From assembly GCF_023716865.1 (NCBI RefSeq), contig NZ_CP092417.1:2396001-2460000 (forward strand): a DNA stretch of 64,000 nucleotides, written 5' to 3'. Position 1 is the first letter of the stretch; each line of letters starts with the position of its first letter. Source of the stretch: Endozoicomonas sp. SCSIO W0465. Lineage in GTDB: Bacteria; Pseudomonadota; Gammaproteobacteria; Pseudomonadales; Endozoicomonadaceae. Shown one piece after another: positions 1 through 9,448 of this stretch. The notes below the pieces were generated by a model. It did no database searches. It had not been told where the DNA came from and saw nothing but the letters and a program-made list of their open reading frames with translations. The translations under genes were made by a program, and so were the position numbers.

Positions 1-1172
1 GGTCTTAAAGCCCTTGCAGTAATGCCAGGAAAGCCTCAGTAGCTTCATCAATCGCAACGCCAGTTGATTGCTGTCCCTATCAACAACACCCAAAAGCTCC
101 CTCAGGTGATGGGCATTGCAAAGTACGTGAGTTGCCGCATATGCAAAATAGGATTTCCAATGATCATGAACCAGAACGCCTGCAAATGTTAGCAGTATGC
201 CCATCGTGTCCATGGCCTCACGACCTCGCTTTTCAGACAAGTAGTAGAGCGTCCATTGTTCATCCCGCATAACGTGTAGCCAGTGCAAAGAGCCCTCGGC
301 CCGCATACCCGTTTCATCGGCTCCGGCAACAGACGATTCCCGCAAGGCGTCACGAATAACCTCTTCAGTAGAAGCCAGATTTTCATAGGTTCTGGCCACA
401 AAATTGGCGACAGTGCCTGCACTTACACTCATTTTATAGAGAGTATTAAAATACTCTGACACGCGCTTAAAAGGCAGGAAATGGTATTGGTTAAGATAGA
501 CGGCCATAGCCTGTGTGGCTGAGCCATATTGTGCGGCAGCGGTAACACCTTCCGGGAATTCAGCCTGATTCCGACAACCACAAGTGCAGATTTTTACTTC
601 AGCTCTATGGGCCGTTACTTCAAATTCACCCGGTCTCCCTGGTTCAAACACCTGTCGTTCAATATATTTGACCGGCTCACTATCAAGAAGAGACGCCTGA
701 CATTTATTGCATTCTTTAACCGGAAGGTACTCAATATAGTCAGGGATATCGACCTGTTTAAGACAAGTGCCCTGATGCCCTTTCTTTCCACCGGCTTTAT
801 TACCAGAAGACTGTCTCAGACTTTTAGGATTGGGTTTTTCATCCGATGGATCGGTACCTTTATCTGCGGAAAGGTCGTCAGAATGATCTGGAGAATTACT
901 GTTTTTACAAGGTTTTTGATAACCATCAGACGATGGCGGCTTGCTGCTGTTTTGACTGTTCTTGCCAACCTTTTCTTCCAATTCTCGACATCGCTCTTCC
1001 AGACAGGCAACTCTCATCCGCAGCTCTGCATTCTCTTTCAAGAGAATCTCAGCCGACATAGTTGCGGGTAGTTCTGGAATCATGCTGGCGAATATTGTGG
1101 AAAAATGGTGCTTAAGAGGATGGTATAAAAATCAGAAAATTCCAGATTTATGTGGGGGTGCTGAACAGTTAC
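1..1172 (-). mobile_element. IS66-family element, copy 1 (cut by window start)
   Basis: This is the N-terminal-side part of the 1,608-bp IS66 element seen five more times in the window. The transposase reads leftward from an ATG at 1083 and leaves the window still open, with no disabling change seen. Its N-terminus shows the family's leucine-rich coiled coil followed by a Ser/Lys-rich linker. The element ends exactly in GTTAC at 1172. The next bases are not normal flank but an internal IS66 position (CATTCTTT, 1173-1180), so this copy abuts a second IS66 fragment. The start of the element would lie about 435 bp left of the window. Confidence 0.93.
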
Positions 1173-1635
1173 CATTCTTTAACCGGAAGGTACTCAATAT
1201 AGTCAGGGATATCGACCTGTTTAAGACAAGTGCCCTGATGCCCTTTCTTTCCACCGGCTTTATTACCAGAAGACTGTCTCAGACTTTTAGGATTGGGTTT
1301 TTCATCCGATGGATCGGTACCTTTATCTGCGGAAAGGTCGTCAGAATGATCTGGAGAATTACTGTTTTTACAAGGTTTTTGATAACCATCAGACGATGGC
1401 GGCTTGCTGCTGTTTTGACTGTTCTTGCCAACCTTTTCTTCCAATTCTCGACATCGCTCTTCCAGACAGGCAACTCTCATCCGCAGCTCTGCATTCTCTT
1501 TCAAGAGAATCTCAGCCGACATAGTTGCGGGTAGTTCTGGAATCATGCTGGCGAATATTGTGGAAAAATGGTGCTTAAGAGGATGGTATAAAAATCAGAA
1601 AATTCCAGATTTATGTGGGGGTGCTGAACAGTTAC
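1173..1635 (-). mobile_element. IS66 terminal fragment, direct repeat of 710-1172
   Basis: A 463-bp stretch repeats 710-1172 in the same orientation and ends again at the exact IS terminus GTTAC (1635). It holds the start region of a second transposase (ATG at 1546, minus strand), cut after about 125 codons by its junction with copy 1. It is followed by AATGAACA, an 8-bp word that also precedes the IS66 at the right end of the window. The simplest reading is that copy 1 inserted into an older IS66, of which this is the exposed end. Confidence 0.9.
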
Positions 1636-1711
1636 AATGAACAACCAGCTTGGTTACACTATGCCTGCGTCGGAGGTAGTCTTTTAACAAATCTTTGTTT
1701 TGCGCACTCAC
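1636..1711 (-). pseudogene. tnpA: IS200/IS605 tnpA, N-terminal 25 codons
   Basis: Reading leftward from a GTG at 1711 gives a peptide ending RRRHSVTKLVVH, the usual start of IS200/IS605 Y1 transposases, and it then runs into the IS66 terminus. The remaining 353 nt of the same gene (62431-62079) lie at the far right of the window, next to an IS66 flanked by the same 8-bp word. Together, 76 + 353 = 429 nt, exactly 143 codons. It lies divergent from tnpB, as in IS605. The spacer 1712-1776 is AT-rich and should carry the divergent promoters. Confidence 0.88.
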
Positions 1712-1776
1712 TTTATAATGACCATTAATAGCTAGTAATATAAAGATTATATTAATGAGCACTTAAATATCAAACC

Positions 1777-2949
1777 ATGCTGAGAGCCACCAAAGTACGA
1801 ATCTATCCAACAGCAGAGCAGGCGGATTTTCTCAACCGTCAGTTTGATGCTGTCCGATTCGCCTGGAATAAGGCTCTGGCTATCAAGACTCACTACTACA
1901 GGGTGCGGAATCAAAACCTTTCACCAAGGAAGCACCTAAAGCCATTGCTGGCAACGGCCAAGAAAAGCCGGAAGTACTCATGGTTGAAGAATGCTGATTC
2001 CATTGCTTTGCAGCAGGCCATTATTAACCTGGATACCGCTTTCCAGAACTTCTTTAACCCAAAACTGGAAGCCCGATTTCCCCGATTCAAATCAAAGAGA
2101 GGCAAGCAGAGTAGCTATCACTGCATGTCTGTCACTGTTGGTGAAAACTGGATCAAGGTTCCCAAGTGTCTGCCCCTCAAGGCAAGAGTACACAGAGAGA
2201 TCACCGGCAAGGTGAAATCCATCACCCTGAGCAAGACAACAACCGGCAAGTATTATGCCTCAATCCTGGTCGATGATGGATTGGCGCAGCCAAACCCACT
2301 AACCGATCTGAATGCATCACAGGTTGTTGGTATTGATATGGGGATTACTGATCTGGCTATCACCAGTACCGGCCATAAGACCGGCAATCCCCGCTTCCTC
2401 AAGAATGCTCAACGTAACCTGAAGTGTAAACAAAAAGCCCTGTCCCGATGCAAGAGAGGCTCCAAGGGCAGGGCTAAAGCCCGTTTACTGGTGGCAAAGG
2501 CTCATGAACGTGTAGCCAATGCCCGTAGCGACTTTCAGCACAAACTTTCCAGACAACTCATTGACGAAAACCAAGCGGTGATTGTGGAAACGCTGAAGGT
2601 CAAAAACATGCTGAAGAACAAGCGTCTTGCCCGTTCTATTGCTGATGCTGGCTGGCATTCCCTGTTGACCAAGCTGGAATACAAGGCCAAGCAGGAGGGC
2701 AAACATCTGGTGAAGATAGATCAGTGGTTTGCATCCTCGAAAACCTGTTCTTGTTGTGGTTTAAAACAGGAAACGATGCCGTTGACTATCCGAACATGGG
2801 TTTGTCCGTGTGGTGCAGCCCATGATCGGGATGTGAATGCAGCGAAGAACATCCAGAATCAGGGCATTTTGAAATTAAAAGCGGAAGGACTGTCCGTTTC
2901 TGTTGATGGAGGCAAGCGTAAATCCGGCGTACTGTCGGTTGCTGCCTGA
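1777..2949 (+). CDS. tnpB: IS605-type TnpB, RNA-guided nuclease (OrfB)
   Basis: This 390-aa protein has the full TnpB layout: an N-terminal helix-turn-helix/WED-like region beginning LRATKVRIYPT, then a split RuvC domain. The expected catalytic residues are present: Asp187 in GIDMG, Glu271 in VIVETLKVKNM, and Asp352 in HDRDVNAAKN. A four-cysteine zinc ribbon (CSCCG...CPCG) lies between the last two. Nothing is truncated or shifted, so it is probably an active nuclease. Family members cut DNA guided by an RNA made from the 3' end of the gene and the element's right end. Here that RNA would cover roughly the last 100 bases of the gene through the hairpin at 2961-2980. Its partner tnpA is broken. 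Confidence 0.93.
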   Translation: MLRATKVRIYPTAEQADFLNRQFDAVRFAWNKALAIKTHYYRVRNQNLSPRKHLKPLLATAKKSRKYSWLKNADSIALQQAIINLDTAFQNFFNPKLEARFPRFKSKRGKQSSYHCMSVTVGENWIKVPKCLPLKARVHREITGKVKSITLSKTTTGKYYASILVDDGLAQPNPLTDLNASQVVGIDMGITDLAITSTGHKTGNPRFLKNAQRNLKCKQKALSRCKRGSKGRAKARLLVAKAHERVANARSDFQHKLSRQLIDENQAVIVETLKVKNMLKNKRLARSIADAGWHSLLTKLEYKAKQEGKHLVKIDQWFASSKTCSCCGLKQETMPLTIRTWVCPCGAAHDRDVNAAKNIQNQGILKLKAEGLSVSVDGGKRKSGVLSVAA

Positions 2950-2960
2950 GAAATCAGAAG

Positions 2961-2980
2961 CCCCGCCCAATAGGGCGGGG
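2961..2980. repeat. IS605-type right-end hairpin
   Basis: CCCCGCCC-AATA-GGGCGGGG is a perfect 8-bp stem directly after the tnpB stop. A near-copy with a bulged T lies at 61997-62017 beside the tnpA remnant. Such subterminal hairpins are what TnpA recognises at IS200/IS605 ends. The element probably ends within a few bases of 2985, immediately before the stop codon of the next gene. The stem could also act as a terminator or as part of the guide RNA scaffold. Confidence 0.75.
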
Positions 2981-2985
2981 AGCAG

Positions 2986-3387
2986 TCACCTCTCCAGCCA
3001 GATATCCCAGGCCCATAACCAGATTGATGGCCAGCTGTCGTCAGTCACTTCACCGTCAGCCCAGCGCACCACTTCCCCTTCTTCGGAAATGCCATAATAT
3101 TCACCATTGCATTCACAAATGGGGATCAGCTCTCTCGGCAGACCTTCAGCCCAGGCATTGGCCGCAACTTCCGGCAGATAGGTATGGGATTGGGGATCGG
3201 TGACCGTGACCGGTTCAATGGAACCGTATATGACATCACTGACTTGCAGCAGAAACTCCCGGAGTTCGTAGGGAAGGGGAATCAGAATCTGTTCTTCCAC
3301 TTCCACCAGCTGGTCTTCATCCGGCAGTTCCAGTGGGACTGAGACATCCAGAGCGCATTCCCGCAGTTCTTCAATAATATCTTCCAT
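2986..3387 (-). CDS. SMI1/KNR4 (SUKH) family protein
   Basis: This is a 133-aa acidic protein. The LPxELREFLLQVSDV stretch (residues about 38-54), the ICECNGEYYGISEEGEVV segment and the Trp-rich tail match the SMI1/KNR4 (SUKH) fold. Many SUKH proteins are immunity proteins against polymorphic toxins, and others are stand-alone genes of unknown role; no toxin gene is visible here. The stop codon lies directly against the right end of the IS605 element. The ATG at 3387 is the only reasonable start. Confidence 0.75.
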   Translation of the reverse strand: MEDIIEELRECALDVSVPLELPDEDQLVEVEEQILIPLPYELREFLLQVSDVIYGSIEPVTVTDPQSHTYLPEVAANAWAEGLPRELIPICECNGEYYGISEEGEVVRWADGEVTDDSWPSIWLWAWDIWLER

Positions 3388-3497
3388 TGTATGCGACCTT
3401 TTTCTCCCGCTTTCTACGGTGGGAATACCCGGCAGCAGAGGCAGGGTATTCCCGGCTTATTGCTTTTCATCCGGCTGAAATGAATCAGCGCTTCTGG

Positions 3498-4832
3498 TCA
3501 GGACTTCCGTTTTTTTCCGGAGAAAACAGCAGGCCTTTTCTTTGGCGCAGTACCTGAAGGTTTTCTGGTGCTGCCATTCCGTGATTTATTACCCGAACGC
3601 TGCTTTATCGCAGGCTTTCCTGTTTTCAGTTCAGGTTTGCTTCGCTTGTTGCGTGTTTTACTGGTGGGCTCATTAATCTCAGCGGGACGAACCTCACCAT
3701 CTTCAAAGTAGGGAAGAGGTTCTATTTCCAGTGGTTTTTTGATCAGCTGCTGGATACCGGCCAATAACTTTTTCTCTTCCGGGTTAACCAGAGAGATAGC
3801 CCTGCCTTTTTGTCCAGCGCGACCGGTGCGGCCAATGCGATGAACGTAGTCCTGGGGAACTTTGGGAAGGTCATAATTGATGACCAGCGGCAGTTGTTCG
3901 ATATCCAGGCCTCTGGCTGCCACATCCGTCGCTACCAGGACATCAAAATAGTTATCTTTAAAATCTTCCAGTGTGCGGATACGCAGGTACTGACTTTTAT
4001 CGCTGTGAATGGCCTGGGCATTGATGCCGTCTTCTGCCAGCAGCTCGGCAACCTTGTTGGCGGCTTTTTTGGTGCGGACAAACACCAGCACTTTCTGCCA
4101 GTGCCCACCATGGATGAGATAGCTGAGGATCTCCGGTTTGTCCTGCTGGTCTACCGGGTAGAAAGACTGGGACACAGTGTTAGCGGCAGAGTTGGGGTTT
4201 TCCAGTTCAATCCTGACCGGATGGCGCATGAATTCATGGGCCAGTTGTTTGATGTCTTTGGAAAAGGTGGCGGAGAACAACAGGTTCTGACGTTTTGTCG
4301 GCGCGTTTTGCACAATGCGTTGAATATCGTCACGGAAACCCAGGTCCAGCATCCGGTCGGCTTCGTCCAGCACCAGTATTCTCAAGCTGTCCAGTTGGAT
4401 ATGCTTCCGGTTGATCATGTCCACCAGGCGACCCGGCGTCGCCACCAGAACATCAACGCCTTCTTTCAGAACCTGCAACTGATCGTCAATATCTACGCCA
4501 CCGTAGACGGCAGCTGTCTTGATAGCCGTGTGCTTGCCATAGGTCTGGAAACTATTGTCAACCTGAATGGCCAGTTCCCGGGTAGGGACCAGCACCAGGG
4601 CGCGGATCGCTTTACTGGCTCTCATCTGCGCCAGTCGGTGCAGGATTGGCAAGGTAAAACCGGCGGTTTTACCGGTACCGGTCTGGGCTGATGCCATCAG
4701 GTCACGACCAGTGAGGGCCATGGGAATCGCTTTGGCCTGAATCGGGGTAGGATTCTGGTAGCCCGCTTCGTTGACTGCCTGAATCAGCAACTCATCCAGC
4801 CCAAGAGCGGAAAATGGTAGGTTATTGCTCAT
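3498..4832 (-). CDS. rhlE: DEAD-box ATP-dependent RNA helicase, RhlE type
   Basis: This 444-aa protein carries all the helicase signatures in order: a Q motif near the start (PTPIQAKAI), AQTGTGKT, PTRELA, ATPGR, DEAD in VLDEADRML, SAT, ATDVAARGLD and HRIGRTGR. A basic, low-complexity tail rich in Lys, Arg, Ser and Pro (about residue 385 onward) resembles the RNA-binding tail of RhlE proteins. It unwinds RNA duplexes in ribosome assembly or mRNA turnover. The start is 8 bp after the stop of the upstream helicase gene, so the two are probably co-transcribed. Confidence 0.93.
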   Translation of the reverse strand: MSNNLPFSALGLDELLIQAVNEAGYQNPTPIQAKAIPMALTGRDLMASAQTGTGKTAGFTLPILHRLAQMRASKAIRALVLVPTRELAIQVDNSFQTYGKHTAIKTAAVYGGVDIDDQLQVLKEGVDVLVATPGRLVDMINRKHIQLDSLRILVLDEADRMLDLGFRDDIQRIVQNAPTKRQNLLFSATFSKDIKQLAHEFMRHPVRIELENPNSAANTVSQSFYPVDQQDKPEILSYLIHGGHWQKVLVFVRTKKAANKVAELLAEDGINAQAIHSDKSQYLRIRTLEDFKDNYFDVLVATDVAARGLDIEQLPLVINYDLPKVPQDYVHRIGRTGRAGQKGRAISLVNPEEKKLLAGIQQLIKKPLEIEPLPYFEDGEVRPAEINEPTSKTRNKRSKPELKTGKPAIKQRSGNKSRNGSTRKPSGTAPKKRPAVFSGKKRKS

Positions 4833-4840
4833 GTGATGTA

Positions 4841-6196
4841 TTACTTCCTGCGCCTGGGTGGTTCAAAACCGGAATCGGTTGAGGTGGTGGTTGAAGAAGC
4901 GGGCTTGACTTCAGCCGCCGGTGTACGACGTTTGCCCACGTTCTTCTTCTCCCGGTGACGTTGTTTATCCGCCGACTGTTTTTTACCAGCGCCTTTTTTA
5001 CCGGCCGGTTTTTTCTTGCCGGCAGCTTTGCCGGAGCTTTTCAGCTTTTTGGGGCCTTTATAGCTGCCCGGCAGTTCTTTGATGGTACGTTTCTCAAAAC
5101 GCAGCCGGAGGTAGCGTTCAATACCTGACATCCGGTTCCATTCGTCCGGTCCAATCAGGGAGATGGCCAGCCCTTGTTCCCCGGCACGCCCGGTACGGCC
5201 AATGCGGTGGACATAGTCATCACCATTGCGGGCCATTTCCAGGTTGATAACCAGTTCCACACCTTTGATATCCAGGCCCCGGGCCGCGACATCGGTAGCA
5301 ATCAGAATGTTGATCTTGCCATCCTGCAGCAGGCGCATAACGTGCTTACGTTCCCGCTGGTCCATATCCCCGTGGAGTACGCCGACTTTCAGGCCTTTAA
5401 CCCGGATTTTGCCGACAAATTCCTCAGCCCGGGCTTTGGTATTGGTGAACACCAGGGCTTTGTCATAGGTTTCATTCTGGAGCAGCCAGATCAGCTGTTT
5501 CTCTTTATGGGCGGTATCGTCCGAAAGAATAATCTGCTGGTGGATATTGGCATGCTTTTCCCGGACAGAATTCAGCTTCAGACGGGTAGGATCGTTCAAT
5601 ACCTGGTAGGCCATTTCACCCAGGCCACGGGCTTCCAGGGTTGCTGAGAACAGGAACGTCTGGCGTTCGCCGTGGCACTCTTCCACGATGCTCAATACGT
5701 CGGGACCGAAGCCCATATCCAGCATGCGGTCCGCTTCATCCAGTACCAGGTATTCCAGGTCACTGAAATCGTGGTTGCCGTTTTTCATATGCTCAATCAG
5801 GCGACCGGGGGTGGCAATAATGATTTCGGGGTTTTTCCGCAGTGTGTTCACCTGGTGGCGGTAGTCCTCACCACCAACGATGAGTCCTGACTTGATGTAG
5901 GTATAGCGAGCCAGTGCTTCGCACTCTTTTAACACCTGCAGGCCCAGCTCCCGGGTAGGCACGAGCACCAGTGCCCGGGTGCTGGTTTTGGGCGAAGGGG
6001 TGGTGTGCATATGGTTGAGCATGGGCAGCAGAAACGCTGCGGTTTTACCACTGCCGGTTTCTGCGCTGACCATCAGGTCTTTGCCGGTCATGGCCAGGGG
6101 CAGGGTTTGTTCCTGAACCGGGGTAGCCTGTTCAAACCCGAGTTCAGAGAGTGCCTTTTGCACCCGTTCATGAAGAGCCAGCTCAGAAAATAGCAA
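4841..6196 (-). CDS. srmB: DEAD-box RNA helicase, SrmB-like
   Basis: The helicase core is complete: SAETGSGKT, PTRELG, ATPGR, DEAD, SAT, ATDVAARGLD and HRIGRTGR. The Lys-rich tail contains RHREKKNVGKRR, close to the E. coli SrmB tail. SrmB works early in 50S subunit assembly. The frame stays open 36 codons upstream to an ATG at 6304, but family alignment begins at LFSELALHERV. A GAGGA sits about 8 nt before a TTG at 6196, so TTG is chosen (451 aa). It is first in a two-helicase operon with rhlE. Confidence 0.88.
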   Translation of the reverse strand: MLFSELALHERVQKALSELGFEQATPVQEQTLPLAMTGKDLMVSAETGSGKTAAFLLPMLNHMHTTPSPKTSTRALVLVPTRELGLQVLKECEALARYTYIKSGLIVGGEDYRHQVNTLRKNPEIIIATPGRLIEHMKNGNHDFSDLEYLVLDEADRMLDMGFGPDVLSIVEECHGERQTFLFSATLEARGLGEMAYQVLNDPTRLKLNSVREKHANIHQQIILSDDTAHKEKQLIWLLQNETYDKALVFTNTKARAEEFVGKIRVKGLKVGVLHGDMDQRERKHVMRLLQDGKINILIATDVAARGLDIKGVELVINLEMARNGDDYVHRIGRTGRAGEQGLAISLIGPDEWNRMSGIERYLRLRFEKRTIKELPGSYKGPKKLKSSGKAAGKKKPAGKKGAGKKQSADKQRHREKKNVGKRRTPAAEVKPASSTTTSTDSGFEPPRRRK

Positions 6197-6431
6197 TGGG
6201 GAGTTCCTCGACCATACGGGAAGTACGGTTTTACAGAAGGGGGATAAATAGTACCGTATTCTATGACCGATGACGTGAAAAGCCAACCTATTCGGGGAGC
6301 TCATTCTTTATTTGCAAGCGTCGTTTTGCTTAAGGTGGGATGGAAGGCTCCTGAATGAACTAACTTTTACTGGTATAGCGATTTTTCTATTTTGCTATTA
6401 CTATCTGGCATTTCCAAACCAAGCTCTCTCC

Positions 6432-7133
6432 ATGCGTTTAGATAAATACCTCTGTGAAAGTACTGAACTTTCCCGTGCCAGTGCGAAAAAGTGTCTGCAT
6501 CGAGGGGAAGTGACCTGTGATGGTATTGTGGTAAAAAACAGTGCCTTCAAAGTAGCGGATGACTGTGAAGTCCGTCTTCTGGGTGAGCTGGTGAAGGTGC
6601 GTGGACTTCGCTATATCATGCTCAATAAACCCGGAGATACGCTCTGCTCCAATGTGGACGAGGTCTATCCATCGGTTCTCTCGTTGCTGGATATTCCCAA
6701 GGCCTATTCACTCCATATTGCCGGCCGCCTGGATGCAGATACTACAGGGCTGGTACTGATTACCGATGATGGACAATGGTCTCATCGGCTAACCTCGCCA
6801 GTGAAAGAGTGTGGCAAGCGCTATCGCGTTCAATTAGCCGACGCGCTGCCAGAAGACCAGAGGGCAGAGCTAGTTGCACAGTTTGCCCGTGGTATTACGT
6901 TGAAAGGAGAAAAGGGTCTAACAAAGCCTGCCTTGCTTGAGGTTCTCTCACCTTCAGAAGTTTTACTGACCATAACCGAAGGCAAGTATCACCAGGTGAA
7001 ACGTATGTTTGCCGCCATCGGTAATAAGGTGGTTGGGTTGCACAGAGAACAGGTGGGGATGATTACACTTGACCCGCTGCTGAGGCCCGGAGAATGGCGT
7101 TATTTAACCCGGGTCGAAGTGGAGTCAGTCTGA
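6432..7133 (+). CDS. rsuA: 16S rRNA pseudouridine(516) synthase RsuA
   Basis: The protein is 233 aa, the usual length for RsuA. It has an N-terminal S4 RNA-binding domain (residues 1-60, starting MRLDKYLCES) and a pseudouridine synthase domain with the GRLDADTTG signature (catalytic Asp101). The enzyme isomerises U516 of 16S rRNA during 30S assembly. An upstream in-frame ATG at 6312 would add 40 hydrophobic residues with no family counterpart, so ATG 6432 is used. The gene is divergent from srmB. Confidence 0.93.
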   Translation: MRLDKYLCESTELSRASAKKCLHRGEVTCDGIVVKNSAFKVADDCEVRLLGELVKVRGLRYIMLNKPGDTLCSNVDEVYPSVLSLLDIPKAYSLHIAGRLDADTTGLVLITDDGQWSHRLTSPVKECGKRYRVQLADALPEDQRAELVAQFARGITLKGEKGLTKPALLEVLSPSEVLLTITEGKYHQVKRMFAAIGNKVVGLHREQVGMITLDPLLRPGEWRYLTRVEVESV

Positions 7134-7255
7134 CACCAACTCCATCTTCTAAGCATGAGCTGCGCCGCCGTTTTGAACTTCTGGACAGGCGAATACAGGG
7201 AATGTTTACCCGGATCAGATCATAACCCAAGGTAAACGTTCTCCGGATGATGTGC

Positions 7256-9349
7256 TTACATCACCCGCATACCGGGCTGAGCACCTTCATGTGGCTCCAG
7301 AATCCACAGATCCTTACCACCCGGGCCAGCGGCCAGCACCATACCTTCGCTCACACCAAATTTCATTTTGCGTGGTGCCAGGTTGGCCACCATAACGGTA
7401 TATTTGCCAACCAGGGCTTCTGGTGCATAGGCGGACTTGATACCGGCAAATACATTGCGCAGCTCAGATTCACCAATATCCAGGGACAGACGCAGCAACT
7501 TGCCAGCCCCTTCCACCAGTTCGGCATTGACGATTCTGGCGATACGCAGATCAACTTTGGCGAAGTCATCAAAGGTGATTTCGTTAGCAATGGGGTCTTT
7601 TTCCAACCACTCTCCAGAGGAGACGGGAGCAGTCTCAGATTGCTTACTGGATGATTCCATCTGGGCTAGCACCTCCTTGCTGGCTTCAATCATAGACGCC
7701 ACTTTATCGGCTTCTACGCGAGTCATCAATGGTGCAAATGGATTGACATTGTGATCCAGAAGCAGTGTCTGGCTATCCTGCCATGTCAGTGGGGCAACAT
7801 TGAGGAATGCCTCAGCTTTAACTGCCATGGCTGGCAGTACAGGCTTGAGGTAGATCATCAGCAAACGGAACAGATTGATGCCGGTACTGCAGATATCGTG
7901 AAGTTCCTGTCGTTTTTCAGCCGAGCTGCCTGCTTCTTTGGCAACGACCCATGGCTTCACTTCATCAATCCAGGCATTGGCTTTGTCTGCCAGCGCCATG
8001 ATCTCTCGCATGGCCTTGCCGAACTCGCGGCCTTCATAGTGATCGGCAATACGAGTCGCGGCTTGCTGAAACTCAGCGATGAGCTCAGGTGCGCTCTTGT
8101 ATGACGAGAGGGGGGAAGAGAGGTTGGCTGACAGCCTGCCATCAAAACGCTTGTTGATAAAACCGGCGTTACGGCTGGCGATATTGACCACTTTACCAAC
8201 CAGATCCGAGTTTACCCGCTGGATAAAGTCATCGGTGTTCAGGTCCAGGTCATCAATACGGCTGGACAGTTTGGCAGCGTAGTAATAACGCAGGTACTCA
8301 GGATCAAGGTGTTCCAGGTAGGTACGGGCGGTAATAAACGTACCCCGTGACTTGGACATCTTTTCACCGTTCACGGTCAGATAACCATGCACGTTCACAC
8401 GGGTTGGGGTGCGATAGTTGGCACCGTGGAGCATGGCTGGCCAGAACAGGCAGTGGAAGTTAACGATGTCCTTGCCAATAAAGTGGTGCACTTCGCACTG
8501 ACTGTCTTTCTTCCAGTACTCATCAAAGCTCAGGTCATCACGACGCTGGCAGAGGTTTTCAAATGCCGCCATATAGCCAATGGGCGCATCCAGCCATACA
8601 TAGAAATATTTGCCGGGTTCACCGGGGATTTCAAAACCGAAGTAAGGGGCATCACGAGAGATATCCCAGTCTTGCAGACCTGCATCCAGCCACTCGGCCA
8701 ATTTGTTGGCAATTTCTTCAGAGATAGTACCAGAACGGGTCCACTGCTTCAGGAAGGCATCAAAATCAGACAGTTTGAAGAAGAAATGCTCGCTCTCTTT
8801 CTCAACGGGGGCAGCCCCGGAAATGGCTGAACGGGCGTTTTTCAGTTCCGCCGGTGAGTAGGTGGCACCACACACTTCACAGTTATCACCATACTGATCC
8901 GAAGCACCGCATTTCGGGCAGTCACCCTTGATGTAACGGTCGGCAAGAAACATCGCTTTCTCCGGGTCATAGGCCTGAATGATGTTTCGACTGACAATAT
9001 GCCCCTTTTCCTTCAGAGCAAGATAAATCGCTTCTGAGAGTTTGCGGTTCTCCTCGGAGTGGGTGGAGTAGTAATTATCGAACGCCACATGGAACTCACC
9101 AAAATCACGAACCCGTTCCACATTGATACGAGCCACGGACTCTTCCGGTGAGATGCCCTGCTTCTCGGCATGGAGACTGATGGCAGTGCCATGGGCATCA
9201 TCAGCGCAGACATAGGTACACAGGTTTCCAGACAGCTTCTGAAAACGAACCCAGATATCAGTCTGGATATATTCCACCAGGTGCCCCATATGCAGCGGGC
9301 CATTGGCATAAGGCAGGGCACTGGTGACAAGTATTTTGCGTTGGCTCAT
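7256..9349 (-). CDS. metG: methionyl-tRNA synthetase
   Basis: This is a full-length class I synthetase of 697 aa. Visible features are the HIGH-equivalent HMGH near residue 20, a zinc knuckle (CPKCG...CEVCG, about 146-162), KMSKS at 330-334, an anticodon-binding helical region, and a C-terminal EMAP/Arc1p-type tRNA-binding domain (FDDFAKVDLRIARI onward). It charges tRNA-Met for both initiation and elongation. The start MSQRKILVTSALPYANG is typical; an upstream in-frame extension of 17 codons is ignored. Confidence 0.97.
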   Translation of the reverse strand: MSQRKILVTSALPYANGPLHMGHLVEYIQTDIWVRFQKLSGNLCTYVCADDAHGTAISLHAEKQGISPEESVARINVERVRDFGEFHVAFDNYYSTHSEENRKLSEAIYLALKEKGHIVSRNIIQAYDPEKAMFLADRYIKGDCPKCGASDQYGDNCEVCGATYSPAELKNARSAISGAAPVEKESEHFFFKLSDFDAFLKQWTRSGTISEEIANKLAEWLDAGLQDWDISRDAPYFGFEIPGEPGKYFYVWLDAPIGYMAAFENLCQRRDDLSFDEYWKKDSQCEVHHFIGKDIVNFHCLFWPAMLHGANYRTPTRVNVHGYLTVNGEKMSKSRGTFITARTYLEHLDPEYLRYYYAAKLSSRIDDLDLNTDDFIQRVNSDLVGKVVNIASRNAGFINKRFDGRLSANLSSPLSSYKSAPELIAEFQQAATRIADHYEGREFGKAMREIMALADKANAWIDEVKPWVVAKEAGSSAEKRQELHDICSTGINLFRLLMIYLKPVLPAMAVKAEAFLNVAPLTWQDSQTLLLDHNVNPFAPLMTRVEADKVASMIEASKEVLAQMESSSKQSETAPVSSGEWLEKDPIANEITFDDFAKVDLRIARIVNAELVEGAGKLLRLSLDIGESELRNVFAGIKSAYAPEALVGKYTVMVANLAPRKMKFGVSEGMVLAAGPGGKDLWILEPHEGAQPGMRVM

Positions 9350-9448
9350 TCGATTCGGTCTTAACGGTCGGATAAAAAACGGGAATACGTTATTATACAA
9401 ACTGTCTATGGGAAAGCCTATTCGGAACGGCCCCGCTTTAGCTCCGGT

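Noticed and set aside
529..1071. 180-codon plus-strand frame, repeated in every IS66 copy
   Set aside because: It is the antisense shadow of the transposase gene; it lacks a ribosome site and recurs only because the IS recurs.
3810..4691. 293-codon plus-strand frame opposite rhlE
   Set aside because: It lies wholly inside a highly conserved helicase gene on the other strand and has no family features.
7200..7240. GTTTACC...GGTAAAC inverted repeat between rsuA and metG as a terminator
   Set aside because: The stem is short and there is no T-run on either side.
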